Assembly (NCBI GenBank): GCA_021083345.1
Contig: JAJGRE010000002.1
Location: 186,001-250,000 of the forward strand
Source of the DNA: Calditrichales bacterium MX18-03
GTDB taxonomy: Bacteria; Bacillota; Clostridia; Lutisporales; Lutisporaceae
Length of the DNA: 64,000 nt
Direction: 5' to 3'
Shown here: one piece after another, positions 1 to 7,253 of the stretch
Numbering within the stretch: position 1 is the first letter of the stretch
Layout of the letters: every line of letters starts with the position of its first letter
The notes under the pieces: generated by a model
Databases searched by the model: none
What the model was told of the DNA's origin: nothing
What the model saw: only the letters and a program-made list of their open reading frames with translations
Program-made: the position numbers and the translations under genes

Positions 1-235
1 ATTTCATCGCATCGATAAAGCGGAACATCAGCTTTTCTTTGGGGATATCCTCCTTCATGGCGGTATACTTGTAGCACTTTGTCAGATTTGCAATTTCACC
101 CACCTTGACTTGCAGTGCAAGAAACCTCAGGTCAAATACATTCTCCTTCCCCAATACATCTTCATCTATTTGCGACAATGTCTTTATGCTGTTCTCCATT
201 ATTTCCTGTATTTTAAACAACTGCTGCAGGTTCAT
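1..235 (-). CDS. dUTPase-like all-alpha NTP pyrophosphatase, N-terminal part (runs off window)
   Basis: Only the first 78 residues are inside the window; the 3' part lies beyond position 1. The start (MNLQQLFKIQEIM) follows AGGAGG with a 6-base gap. The MNLQ-LF-IQ opening and the ALQVKVGEIANL-KCYKY stretch at about residues 40-57 resemble the dimeric dUTPase_2/MazG-like family of Bacillota, which hydrolyses dUTP to dUMP. In the usual motif (roughly VELGELANE) three acidic residues bind metal; here the first reads K and the last reads L, and only the middle E is kept. This may be a divergent or catalytically altered member. The assignment comes from motif similarity only. Confidence 0.5.
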   Translation of the reverse strand, partial: MNLQQLFKIQEIMENSIKTLSQIDEDVLGKENVFDLRFLALQVKVGEIANLTKCYKYTAMKEDIPKEKLMFRFIDAMK

Positions 236-268
236 AACCGTCCTCCTATTTCCTTTCTTATTACCTGG

Positions 269-283
269 TACTAATACTTAGTA
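269..283. promoter_or_regulatory. Short palindrome upstream of the dUTPase-like gene
   Basis: TACTAATACTTAGTA has perfect 6-bp arms (TACTAA/TTAGTA) around a 3-base centre, 34-48 bases upstream of the dUTPase-like start codon. It could be an operator near that gene's promoter. No regulator can be named. Confidence 0.3.
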
Positions 284-328
284 TACATTAATTTTGCAGG
301 ATTGTAAATAGGAGACTGCATCAGCACC

Positions 329-1219
329 TCACTCTCCATCCGGAAAGAAACTCAATTGAACAGGTTCAGGGCTGCTATAGGTTTTGAGATCCTTCATTCT
401 GTATGCCATGCCGTACTTTTTGCACTGCTCCTTCACAACGGCATATAGTGTTTCCGCGTTGGCCGAATTGCATGCATACTGGTTTCCGAAGCTTTCGATG
501 TACCTCTTTTTCAAGCCAGGAAAGTGGGCATCCAGTTTTCTGTAGTAATATTCCCGCTGCCTATCCCGAAGCGACATGCCCATCCACGGGATGACAAAGC
601 TTGCCCCGCACCCGTGGGCTGCCGCAATGATCCCATCGATATTATCCGCCCTGTCCTCCAGGTAGGGCAGAACGGGCATCATCAGAACGCCTACATAAAT
701 GCCTGCGGCGGCAAGCTTTTCGATGGCAGCCAGCCTGGCAGACGGTGAAGGGGCATTGGGTTCTATGACCGATGCAAGCCCCTTATCTAAAGTCGTGATG
801 GTCACAGCTGCGGAGGCATGAATTCGGTTGATGGCTTTCAGCAAATCGATGTCGCGGAGGATCCTATCGCTTTTCGTACAGATATGCACGGGGTATTTGA
901 AAGCCGCAATCAGTTCCAACGCCTTTCTCGTCATTTTATATTCCGTCTCCGCAGGCGTATAAGGATCACTCATAGCACCCGTTCCGATGGTATCAATCTT
1001 ACATTTGGAGGAAAGCTCCTTTTGCAGGAGACTGATGGCATTGGTCTTCACCGCCACCCGGTCAAAGTCTTCGATGCCGTAGCACTGGCTTCTGGAATCA
1101 CAGTAAATGCAGCCGTGCTCACAGCCTCTGTAAAGGTTCATATTATATCTGACACCAAACCATTTTTCGGGTTCCTTCATGGTTGTCAGAATGGATTTCG
1201 CCTGGATCTCCGTTATCAT
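329..1219 (-). CDS. SPL-family radical SAM protein
   Basis: The 296-residue protein carries a radical SAM cluster motif near the N-terminus, C33-x3-C37-x2-C40 (GCEHGCIYCDSRSQCY), which binds the [4Fe-4S] cluster that cleaves S-adenosylmethionine. The following sequence (GTGAMSDPYTPAE, then ICTKSD and MMPVLPYLED) matches the spore-photoproduct-lyase-like family of stand-alone radical SAM proteins rather than true SplB: it is shorter than SplB and has the family's P-Y-x-P-x-E signature. The substrate is unknown. It is a single gene, convergent with the partial gene at the window start and divergent from the LysR gene. Confidence 0.75.
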   Translation of the reverse strand: MITEIQAKSILTTMKEPEKWFGVRYNMNLYRGCEHGCIYCDSRSQCYGIEDFDRVAVKTNAISLLQKELSSKCKIDTIGTGAMSDPYTPAETEYKMTRKALELIAAFKYPVHICTKSDRILRDIDLLKAINRIHASAAVTITTLDKGLASVIEPNAPSPSARLAAIEKLAAAGIYVGVLMMPVLPYLEDRADNIDGIIAAAHGCGASFVIPWMGMSLRDRQREYYYRKLDAHFPGLKKRYIESFGNQYACNSANAETLYAVVKEQCKKYGMAYRMKDLKTYSSPEPVQLSFFPDGE

Positions 1220-1356
1220 TTCCTATCACCCGCCTGTTACAACCCCTTATTTGGTACCTTGACCATCATCCTTCAACATGTAAGAATAGATCCTTATCCC
1301 CTTTCATTGGTCGCTGTCATAGTCTATTATACCGCTTGCAGAACAACAATTCCAGT

Positions 1357-1384
1357 TTGTCTCCGGCCGGCTGCATGTTATACT
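1357..1384 (+). promoter_or_regulatory. Candidate sigma-70 promoter of the LysR gene
   Basis: TTGTCT (1357-1362), 16-base spacer, TATACT (1379-1384), about 37 bases upstream of the LysR start codon. The match is moderate. Confidence 0.4.
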
Positions 1385-1420
1385 AATACTGTCTAGTAAT
1401 CCATTAAGCGAGGTGTTTCG

Positions 1421-2305
1421 ATGGATATCAATCTCGAGCGCTACCGGACCTTCTATCATGTGGTGAAAGCCGGCAGCATCTCTGCAGCGGCTCAGGCGCT
1501 CTGCATCTCCCAGCCTGCTGTCAGTCAGGCCGTCAAGCAGTTGGAGCGCCATTTGGGCGGGCAGCTGTTCTTCAGAACGGCCAAGGGTATAAAGCTAACC
1601 CCTGAAGGGCAAGTGCTATTCCAGTATATTGAGCAAGGCTACGCGTTGATGCAGATGGCAGAGGACAAATTCGCCGAGGTACTGAATCTGGAGGCAGGCG
1701 AGATCCGCATCGGTGCCAGTGATATGACCTTGCGCTTTTTTCTGCTGCCCCATCTGGAAAGCTTTCATAAGCTGCATCCCAAGGTAAAAATCAGAGTTAC
1801 CAACGGACCCACTCCGGAGGTCATGCGCTCCCTCAAGAAAGGCTTGATTGATTTTGGCGTCATCAGCTTGCCGGCAGCAGCGGACAAAAGCCTTCATATT
1901 GTGGAAGCGGCAGAAATACAGGACTGCTTCGTAGCCGGCAACCGGTTCAAAGCAATATCGGACATGCCGCTGTCCTTTATGGAGCTGGCCGGTTATCCGC
2001 TGATCATGCTGGAGAAGAACACCAGCACCCGAAATTATATCGACGCGCTGGCAAACAAGCAAGGTGTCGAGCTGAATCCTGACATTGAGCTGGCAACCAG
2101 CGACCTCATCGTGCAGTTTGCAGAGCGCGGACTTGGGATTGCATGCGTTGTCCGCTCCTTTGCGGAAGAAGCCATAGCAAGGGGAGACCTGTTTGAAATC
2201 CGCTTGAACGAGGATATACCGCCCAGAAAGCTAGGTATCCTGACACAGAAGGATATGCCTCTGTCTCCTTCGGCCAGGCGTTTCTTGGAGCTGGTGAACA
2301 GCTGA
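1421..2305 (+). CDS. LysR-family transcriptional regulator
   Basis: The 294-residue protein has the LysR winged helix-turn-helix at residues 1-60 (YHVVKAGSISAAAQAL followed by ISQPAVSQAVKQLE) and a periplasmic-binding-protein-like effector domain from about residue 90 (IRIGASDMTLRFFLLPHL). The length is standard for the family. An AGCGAGG-type ribosome-binding site precedes the ATG. It sits in the same orientation directly before purA, with a 109-base gap holding a palindrome and a separate promoter, so it might control itself or purA. The effector cannot be predicted. Confidence 0.85.
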   Translation: MDINLERYRTFYHVVKAGSISAAAQALCISQPAVSQAVKQLERHLGGQLFFRTAKGIKLTPEGQVLFQYIEQGYALMQMAEDKFAEVLNLEAGEIRIGASDMTLRFFLLPHLESFHKLHPKVKIRVTNGPTPEVMRSLKKGLIDFGVISLPAAADKSLHIVEAAEIQDCFVAGNRFKAISDMPLSFMELAGYPLIMLEKNTSTRNYIDALANKQGVELNPDIELATSDLIVQFAERGLGIACVVRSFAEEAIARGDLFEIRLNEDIPPRKLGILTQKDMPLSPSARRFLELVNS

Positions 2306-2317
2306 TATAACCCAATG

Positions 2318-2332
2318 TTATATCAGATATAA
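2318..2332. promoter_or_regulatory. Perfect palindrome between lysR and purA
   Basis: TTATATCAGATATAA has 7-bp arms around a central A and lies 12 bases upstream of the -35 box of the purA promoter. It fits the T-N11-A dyad form of LysR-type binding sites, so the upstream LysR protein is a plausible binder; this is inference. Confidence 0.4.
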
Positions 2333-2343
2333 CTAATATTAAT

Positions 2344-2372
2344 TTTACTTATATGAAGATTTCCGATATAAT
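2344..2372 (+). promoter_or_regulatory. Candidate sigma-70 promoter of purA
   Basis: TTTACT (2344-2349), 17-base spacer, TATAAT (2367-2372), giving a 5' leader of about 35 bases before the purA start. Confidence 0.6.
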
Positions 2373-2414
2373 TGGACTGCATGTTCACCATACTATATTT
2401 ATGGAGGTTTTCAT

Positions 2415-3692
2415 ATGGTTAAAGCAATAGTCGGCGCCAATTGGGGCGATGAAGGCAAAGGCAAGATGACCGATATGCTGGCTGCCGAATCGGATATCGT
2501 CATCCGTTTTCAAGGCGGAAACAATGCCGGGCATACCATCATCAACCATTACGGCAAATTTGCCCTTCACCTGCTTCCATCCGGCGTATTTTTCAACCAT
2601 ATCACCAATATGATCGGCCCCGGCGTCGCATTGAACATCCAGGCCTTTTTCAGGGAATTGGACGGGCTTGCCGCCAAGGGCGTACCGCAGCCCCAGCTTC
2701 TGGTATCCGATCGGGCTCAGATCGTCATGCCTTATCATATCCTTTTCGACAACTGCGAAGAGGAAAGGCTTGGGCATAAGAGCTTCGGCTCCACAAGATC
2801 CGGTATTGCGCCCTTTTATGCCGACAAATACCACAAGACCGGCATTCAGGTCTGCGACCTGTTTGATACCGGCACATTGAAGGAAAAGGTCTTCTCGGTC
2901 TGTGAAGTAAAGAACATTCTGCTGCAGAACCTGTATAAGGCAGAGCCGGTCAATCCGCAAAGCATCTTTGATGAGCTGCTTTCCTACCGTGAAAGGCTTG
3001 CTCCTTATGTATGCGATACTTCCGTTTATCTGAACAAAGCCTTGGGAGAAGGCAAACGGGTTCTACTGGAAGGTCAGCTGGGCGCGCTCAAGGACCCTGA
3101 CCATGGGATTTATCCCTTTACCAGTTCCTCCTCCCCACTGGCAGGCTATGCTGCCGTTGGCGCCGGGATTCCCCCATACACCATAAAGAATATCATCGCC
3201 GTAGTCAAAGCCTATTCAAGCTGTGTCGGAGCAGGCGCTTTCGTCAGTGAAATATTCGGCGATGAGGCTTCAGAGCTTCGCGAAAGAGGCGGCGACGGCG
3301 GAGAGTACGGCGCAACCACAGGCCGCCCCAGACGGATGGGCTGGTTTGATGCCGTTGCAACGCGTTACGGCTGCATGATACAGGGTGCAACCGAAGTCGC
3401 ATTTACATTGCTGGATGTATTGGGCTATCTGGATGAGATCCCTGTCTGTACGGCTTATGAAGTCGATGGCCGCGTCACGCAGGATTTCCCCACAACCCCG
3501 CTTTTGGCAAAAGCCAAACCGATATTTACCGTATTGCCCGGCTGGAAGTGCGATATCCGGGGTATCCGCAGCTTCGAAGCGCTGCCGGAAAATGCACAGC
3601 GCTATGTGCAGTTTGTTGAGGAACGCATCGGTGTGCCGGTCAAATGGGTATCCAACGGTCCGAAACGCGAAGACATTATTGTAATGAAATAG
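2415..3692 (+). CDS. purA: Adenylosuccinate synthetase
   Basis: The 425-residue protein is the usual length of bacterial PurA, which joins IMP and aspartate using GTP to make adenylosuccinate, the first committed step to AMP. The N-terminal GTP-binding loop GANWGDEGKGK (catalytic Asp12) and the QGGNNAGHT motif (catalytic His40) are intact. The ARPK-like C-terminal region shows TTGRPRRMGWFD and the final VKWVSNGPKREDII. GGAGG precedes the ATG. It has its own promoter and terminator, so it is monocistronic, downstream of a LysR gene rather than within a pur operon. Confidence 0.95.
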   Translation: MVKAIVGANWGDEGKGKMTDMLAAESDIVIRFQGGNNAGHTIINHYGKFALHLLPSGVFFNHITNMIGPGVALNIQAFFRELDGLAAKGVPQPQLLVSDRAQIVMPYHILFDNCEEERLGHKSFGSTRSGIAPFYADKYHKTGIQVCDLFDTGTLKEKVFSVCEVKNILLQNLYKAEPVNPQSIFDELLSYRERLAPYVCDTSVYLNKALGEGKRVLLEGQLGALKDPDHGIYPFTSSSSPLAGYAAVGAGIPPYTIKNIIAVVKAYSSCVGAGAFVSEIFGDEASELRERGGDGGEYGATTGRPRRMGWFDAVATRYGCMIQGATEVAFTLLDVLGYLDEIPVCTAYEVDGRVTQDFPTTPLLAKAKPIFTVLPGWKCDIRGIRSFEALPENAQRYVQFVEERIGVPVKWVSNGPKREDIIVMK

Positions 3693-3694
3693 TA

Positions 3695-3731
3695 AAAGGC
3701 AGGGTTGCTCCGACCGGACGACCCTGCCTTT
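3695..3731 (+). terminator. Intrinsic terminator of purA
   Basis: An 11-bp perfect stem AAAGGCAGGGT (3695-3705)/ACCCTGCCTTT (3721-3731) follows the purA stop and is followed by a T/A-rich tail. Confidence 0.85.
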
Positions 3732-3732
3732 A

Positions 3733-3945
3733 TTATATTTCCGCTTCTTTGCCGTTTACCTTATCCTTATACTTCCCTACATCTGCTTCCCTCAAGACTG
3801 CTTCAAAGGTCTGGCTCTTATTGGTTCTCAAAGAATAACCCAGGCTATATTCAACTGAGTCATTGGGCCTGACAGATGCCATTATGGTACCGGCCGCTTT
3901 TATGATCAGCTTGTCTCCGTTGGCATGTCCGTAGGTATCAACGAA
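3733..3945 (-). pseudogene. Remnant of a GGDEF (diguanylate cyclase) domain with its active site deleted
   Basis: Read on the minus strand directly after the rsgA stop codon and in the same frame, about 70 codons remain open to a TAA at 3733-3735. They begin FVDTYGHANGDKLIIKAAG, which matches the diguanylate cyclase substrate-binding segment (N-D-T-Y-G-H-x-x-G-D), continue to VRPNDSV, then jump to YSLGYSLRTN and AVLREADVGKYKDK, which match the domain's end (S-x-G-x and L-x-x-A-D-x-x-M-Y-x-A-K). The segment that should hold the GGDEF active site between them is missing. There is no start codon or ribosome-binding site, so it is a dead fragment, probably a deletion scar. Confidence 0.7.
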
Positions 3946-5019
3946 TCAGCACCGCTTATTCATATTCTTTATCCTCTTGCTCCGCTGCTTTAGCATTTCC
4001 CTGTATTCCGAAGCAGCTGTCTTGTTCAGCTTTCTCTCAATGAATTCGGCTTCCTTCTTCAGCTTCAGGTAGCTTTCAAACCTATGCACCGGCAGCAGTC
4101 CTTCTTCAATAGCTGCTCTTACCGCACAACCCGGCTCATCCTGGTGCTTGCAGTCGCTAAACCTGCAACGGCAGGCAATTTCACTGATATCTCCGAAGGA
4201 GCCGTCAATGCCCTCTGAAACATCCAGCAGCTGTAGCTCCCTCATGCCGGGCGTATCGATGAATATACCGCCTGACGGCAGAACGATCAGCTCCCTGTGT
4301 GTAGTCGTATGCCTTCCTCTGTCATCGTTTTCCCTTACAGCTTGTGTTTCCTGTATGGCCTCACCGGACAGGCAGTTTACCACTGTCGATTTTCCCACAC
4401 CTGAGGAGCCGATCAAGGCGTAGGTCCGCCCAGACACGATCATGGCCATCAGCGCTTCCAGTCCATATCCGCTAACAACACTGATGGGGAGCAATTGCAC
4501 ACCCACCGCAACTTCGCTGGTTTCCCTGATCTTTTGGTCCAGATCCTGGCACAGGTCAGCTTTTGTCAGCAGTACAACTGGCGTTGCCCCGCTGTCCCAA
4601 GCTTGCGAAAGATATCTTTCCAGCTTTCTCAGGTTAAAATCCCTGTTCAGCGCCATGCAGATAAAAACCGTATCGATATTGGCTGCAACAATTTGCTCCT
4701 CAACTCTGCTCCCTGCCACTTTTCTGGAAAACTTGCTTTTCCTCTCAAGCACACCGTGGATAACGGCTTCACCCTGTTCATCTGATACACGGTCCAAAAC
4801 CACCCAGTCCCCTACCGCCGGATAATCGACCCTATCCAGTGCCCGGTACATGCTTTTACCCGACACCCTTGCCAAAACCTCGCCGCATTCCGTCGCGATA
4901 CGGTAGAAGCTTCTATGCTCTACAGTAACCCGTCCAAGATAAAGTCTGTGGTCGTACTTTTCATACGCTTTCAGTAACGCTTCATTCAGTCCCAGTTTTT
5001 TCAGTTTCTCGTAATTCAT
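3946..5019 (-). CDS. rsgA: Ribosome small-subunit-dependent GTPase A
   Basis: RsgA assists late maturation of the 30S subunit. The 357-residue protein has the N-terminal OB fold, the circularly permuted GTPase motifs (LTKADL as G4, then GSSGVGKSTVVNCLSG as the P-loop, then DTPGM as G3) and the C-terminal zinc knuckle (CRCRFSDCKHQDEPGC). I place the start at MNYEKLKK, 7 bases after AGGAAGG, rather than at an ATG 30 bases upstream. The stop codon TGA is followed in frame by a decayed GGDEF fragment, which suggests that an old recombination event joined the two; the RsgA end itself looks normal. Confidence 0.93.
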   Translation of the reverse strand: MNYEKLKKLGLNEALLKAYEKYDHRLYLGRVTVEHRSFYRIATECGEVLARVSGKSMYRALDRVDYPAVGDWVVLDRVSDEQGEAVIHGVLERKSKFSRKVAGSRVEEQIVAANIDTVFICMALNRDFNLRKLERYLSQAWDSGATPVVLLTKADLCQDLDQKIRETSEVAVGVQLLPISVVSGYGLEALMAMIVSGRTYALIGSSGVGKSTVVNCLSGEAIQETQAVRENDDRGRHTTTHRELIVLPSGGIFIDTPGMRELQLLDVSEGIDGSFGDISEIACRCRFSDCKHQDEPGCAVRAAIEEGLLPVHRFESYLKLKKEAEFIERKLNKTAASEYREMLKQRSKRIKNMNKRC

Positions 5020-5049
5020 TTCATTACCTTCCTTCCTTAAAAAGGGCAT

Positions 5050-5095
5050 AAAAATACCCCGGCATCATGCAATCAGGCACACTGCTCCGGGGCAT
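5050..5095 (-). terminator. Intrinsic terminator of the small upstream transcript
   Basis: On the minus strand a 9-bp stem ATGCCCCGG/CCGGGGTAT (5087-5095 with 5054-5062, one G-T pair) is followed by TTTTT. It lies between a 22-codon ORF and rsgA, so it would end a short transcript before rsgA or attenuate read-through into it. Confidence 0.7.
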
Positions 5096-5121
5096 ATCCT
5101 GCTTCTTCTGAGAAAAAAGGC

Positions 5122-5190
5122 TTAACGATACGCAAAAATGGAGCAGTGCATAACGACTATCAACGCATACATTCCTAACTGTTTATTCAT
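5122..5190 (-). CDS. Possible 22-residue hydrophobic peptide
   Basis: An ATG at 5190 follows AAGGAG with a 9-base gap and opens a 22-codon ORF (MNKQLGMYALIVVMHC, then SIFAYR and stop). Residues 6-19 could form a short membrane helix. The ORF is followed by a clear intrinsic terminator and then rsgA. The good ribosome-binding site, hydrophobic core and own terminator make a small expressed peptide or a leader peptide plausible, but I recognise no family. Confidence 0.4.
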   Translation of the reverse strand: MNKQLGMYALIVVMHCSIFAYR

Positions 5191-5354
5191 TTGACACCAC
5201 TCCTTACTCAATAAAATTGGAACCCGCATTTATTATACAACAAACCAGTTGGCGAATCAAGTCTCGAAAAGAAATATTTGCAAACAGCCGGCTGCCCGAT
5301 GAAATCTGTAGTATTCTTTCTGCCTGGCGCATAGGATGATAGGGGGTGATGGAA

Positions 5355-5447
5355 ATGAAAAAGGAGGATATCAAATATCCCATTATTCTGGCATTCTCGC
5401 TGGCAGCAGCATATTTTCTGTACAACCTGGGCAGATTTGTCGGTTGA
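5355..5447 (+). CDS. Possible 30-residue single-pass membrane peptide
   Basis: The ATG at 5355 follows AGGGGGTGAT with a short gap. The product begins MKKEDIKYP and continues with a 14-18 residue hydrophobic helix (IILAFSLAAAYFLYNLG) ending RFVG. The Lys-rich start and single helix resemble many small membrane proteins of Bacillota. There is no named match. It stands alone between the divergent 22-codon ORF and the hypothetical gene at 5556. Confidence 0.45.
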   Translation: MKKEDIKYPIILAFSLAAAYFLYNLGRFVG

Positions 5448-5555
5448 TACTCCGGAAGCTTTCAGAATATATTGACTTAATTATGACGAATAGCTGTTCA
5501 AGCTATTTTTTTTCGGTTAGAATAGGAATAGGAGGCCGCATCGGGAGGTAGGAAA

Positions 5556-5990
5556 ATGAACCATACAGATCACGAACACATCGGAAAGGCACCGGATTTT
5601 GTTGTCAACCGGCTTGACGTCAAATACCATACCATCGCCGCTTTTCAGACAGCAATCAACCGGATTAAGGCTACCAATGCCGAAACCCTCAGCATTGGTC
5701 CTGATACAAAAGTACATATACTGACCAATTTCGGAACGGTAACAGGCGAAATCGTTGTAGACCATACCATTAAAGAAGTTGTTAACGTACTGGAGACAGT
5801 TGTAGTAGACAGCCGCAACGAGGAACTTGCCAATCTGCATACCGAAAAGTCCATTATTGTCAATAATACCGCTACACTTTTCGTCCGTAATGCTCATTTG
5901 AAACCCTATGCGAATCCCAAGGTCACGCTGGAGTATCCTTCTCTCCATATATTTGTAGACCAAATCGTCGGATTCAGCTGGGGACATTGA
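5556..5990 (+). CDS. Hypothetical protein, 144 residues
   Basis: I do not recognise this protein. GGGAGG precedes the ATG with a good gap. The product is soluble, has no signal peptide or cysteines, is rich in beta-prone Val/Ile/Thr stretches (TKVHILTNFGTVTGEIVVD, LETVVVDSRNEE, KSIIVNNTATLFVRN) and ends HIFVDQIVGFSWGH. The valine-rich central part suggests a compact beta-sheet domain, perhaps nucleic-acid or ligand binding. It is flanked by the small-peptide region and by the convergent membrane-protein/Xre pair, so context gives no function. Confidence 0.6.
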   Translation: MNHTDHEHIGKAPDFVVNRLDVKYHTIAAFQTAINRIKATNAETLSIGPDTKVHILTNFGTVTGEIVVDHTIKEVVNVLETVVVDSRNEELANLHTEKSIIVNNTATLFVRNAHLKPYANPKVTLEYPSLHIFVDQIVGFSWGH

Positions 5991-6062
5991 TCAGCGCGGA
6001 TCCTTAGAACTCCTCATGGCATCATACTATCGGCCTCCATATTCCTCTAATACAATATGATG

Positions 6063-6512
6063 CTATTGATCCTTCCCCCGGTTCTGCTTCATGGATGCGA
6101 TGCTTACAATAACCGCTACCACAATGGCGACGGCAGAAAATATAAAAAGCACCATTGCGCTGGTTCGATCCGGTACTTGTGTCTCGGTGTTGTTCTTCCA
6201 AATGGCAAATATTGAAACCGAAGCTGCAACTGCCGCTGTGATCACAGTGGCTGCTGTTTTTCTTGCAGCTTTTTTGATGCTGCTGTCCGGACCTATATAG
6301 GCGCCCGCCCATAGGATGCGGATCAAATAATAGAACATGGTTGAAACCATGATGACAAAAACATTCAAGGGATATTGCAGCCATTTCACCCCGAACCCAT
6401 TAAGTCCGACGTCGGTCAGAAGCAGGTAAAACAGGATCATAAATGCCTGGTTTCCTATCCGGTTTCTCATTTGCAGCTGCATTTCATCCAGCACTGACTT
6501 ACGCATCTCCAT
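6063..6512 (-). CDS. Four-helix membrane protein paired with an Xre regulator
   Basis: This 149-residue protein starts with a charged segment (MRKSVLDEMQLQMRNRIGN) followed by four predicted membrane helices (AFMILFYLLLTDVGLNGFG, PLNVFVIMVSTMFYYLIRI, AATVITAAVAASVSIFAIW, AMVLFIFSAVAIVVAVIVS) and a short basic tail. It overlaps the end of the upstream Xre gene by 14 bases, so the two are translationally coupled. Such DUF-type membrane proteins next to a small Xre regulator are common in Bacillota; the function of the membrane partner is not known. It may act as sensor or target of the regulator. Confidence 0.7.
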   Translation of the reverse strand: MEMRKSVLDEMQLQMRNRIGNQAFMILFYLLLTDVGLNGFGVKWLQYPLNVFVIMVSTMFYYLIRILWAGAYIGPDSSIKKAARKTAATVITAAVAASVSIFAIWKNNTETQVPDRTSAMVLFIFSAVAIVVAVIVSIASMKQNRGKDQ

Positions 6513-6708
6513 TATCCTCCCAAAAAACTTGATCTAAGGTCTGTCCCAGCACTTTGCATATTGCTATGCACAAATTGATAGAAGGGTTGTAGTTGCCGCT
6601 TTCGATGGCATTGATGGTTTGCCTGGTAACCCCTATCGCATCAGCCAGATCCTGCTGTGACAGGTCCCTGGCTGCCCTGGCGGATTTTAAACGCAGATTC
6701 TTGCCCAT
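6499..6708 (-). CDS. Small Xre/Cro-family HTH regulator
   Basis: The 69-residue protein is little more than a helix-turn-helix domain: LKSARAARDLSQQDLADAIG, then VTRQTINAIESGNYNPSINL, typical of Cro/C1-type DNA binding. GGAGGTGACGCC precedes the ATG at 6708. It is the first gene of a two-gene operon with the membrane protein. A large perfect inverted repeat lies 27-74 bases upstream, covering the place where the promoter should be, so autorepression is likely. Confidence 0.85.
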   Translation of the reverse strand: MGKNLRLKSARAARDLSQQDLADAIGVTRQTINAIESGNYNPSINLCIAICKVLGQTLDQVFWEDNGDA

Positions 6709-6734
6709 GGCGTCACCTCCATCTTAAATGTACT

Positions 6735-6782
6735 ATATTCCAGATATAATGTCAAATATATTTTACATTATATCTGGAATAT
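6735..6782. promoter_or_regulatory. Large inverted repeat, probable operator of the Xre regulator
   Basis: Two perfect 18-bp arms, ATATTCCAGATATAATGT (6735-6752) and its reverse complement (6765-6782), are separated by 12 A/T-rich bases. The repeat lies just upstream of the Xre gene. Each arm itself contains a smaller dyad (ATATTCCAGATATAAT), so two dimers could bind. Confidence 0.6.
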
Positions 6783-6820
6783 TTGATAATCGGACGAAAT
6801 CAGACGAAACCGGCTAGTGA

Positions 6821-6848
6821 AAAGGGAGTTCCTACTGGAACTCCCTTT
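6821..6848. terminator. Intrinsic terminator of the YbjQ gene
   Basis: A perfect 12-bp stem AAAGGGAGTTCC/GGAACTCCCTTT with a 4-base loop ends 9 bases from the YbjQ stop codon. It has T-runs on both strands, so it could work in both directions. Confidence 0.8.
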
Positions 6849-6856
6849 TTTGCTTC

Positions 6857-7177
6857 CTATTCCAAAACCACTGCCGTACCGGAGGCGGTGACCATGAGCA
6901 TGTTATTGCCCTGTCCCAGCACCTCGTAATCCACGTCTACAGCAACAACAGCATTAGCCCCCATGTTGCCTGCCCTTTTCACCATCTCGGCTATGGCGTT
7001 TTCCCTTGCATCAATCAGCTCTCCCTCATAAGAGCCGGACCTGCCCCCGAAGAAATTGGTCAGCCCTGCTGCAAAGTCCTTGATGAAATCCACTCCGGAA
7101 ATAACCTCGCCAAAAACGATTCCTTTGTACTCCTTGATCCTCCTGCCCTCAATATTGGGTGTAGTGGTTACCAGCAT
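6857..7177 (-). CDS. YbjQ/UPF0145 family protein
   Basis: The 106-residue protein ([19 protein letters not shown], then [29 protein letters not shown] and [16 protein letters not shown]) matches the YbjQ (UPF0145, formerly DUF74) family, a small beta-sandwich protein that forms pentamers and has been suggested to bind metal. The start is taken at MLVTTTP because AAGGAGG lies 7 bases upstream; the ATG 18 bases further up lacks a site. It is transcribed alone. The physiological role of the family is unknown. Confidence 0.9.
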   Translation of the reverse strand: MLVTTTPNIEGRRIKEYKGIVFGEVISGVDFIKDFAAGLTNFFGGRSGSYEGELIDARENAIAEMVKRAGNMGANAVVAVDVDYEVLGQGNNMLMVTASGTAVVLE

Positions 7178-7253
7178 TATATTTCCTCCTTGCATCCATT
7201 TCTATCCATATTATAACATATCCGGCCTTGGGCTGTAATATGCCTTCTTCCGC

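Noticed and set aside
3946-3948. Possible read-through of the rsgA TGA into the GGDEF fragment
   Set aside because: The downstream frame lacks its active site and there is no SECIS-like or read-through context; a deletion scar explains it better.
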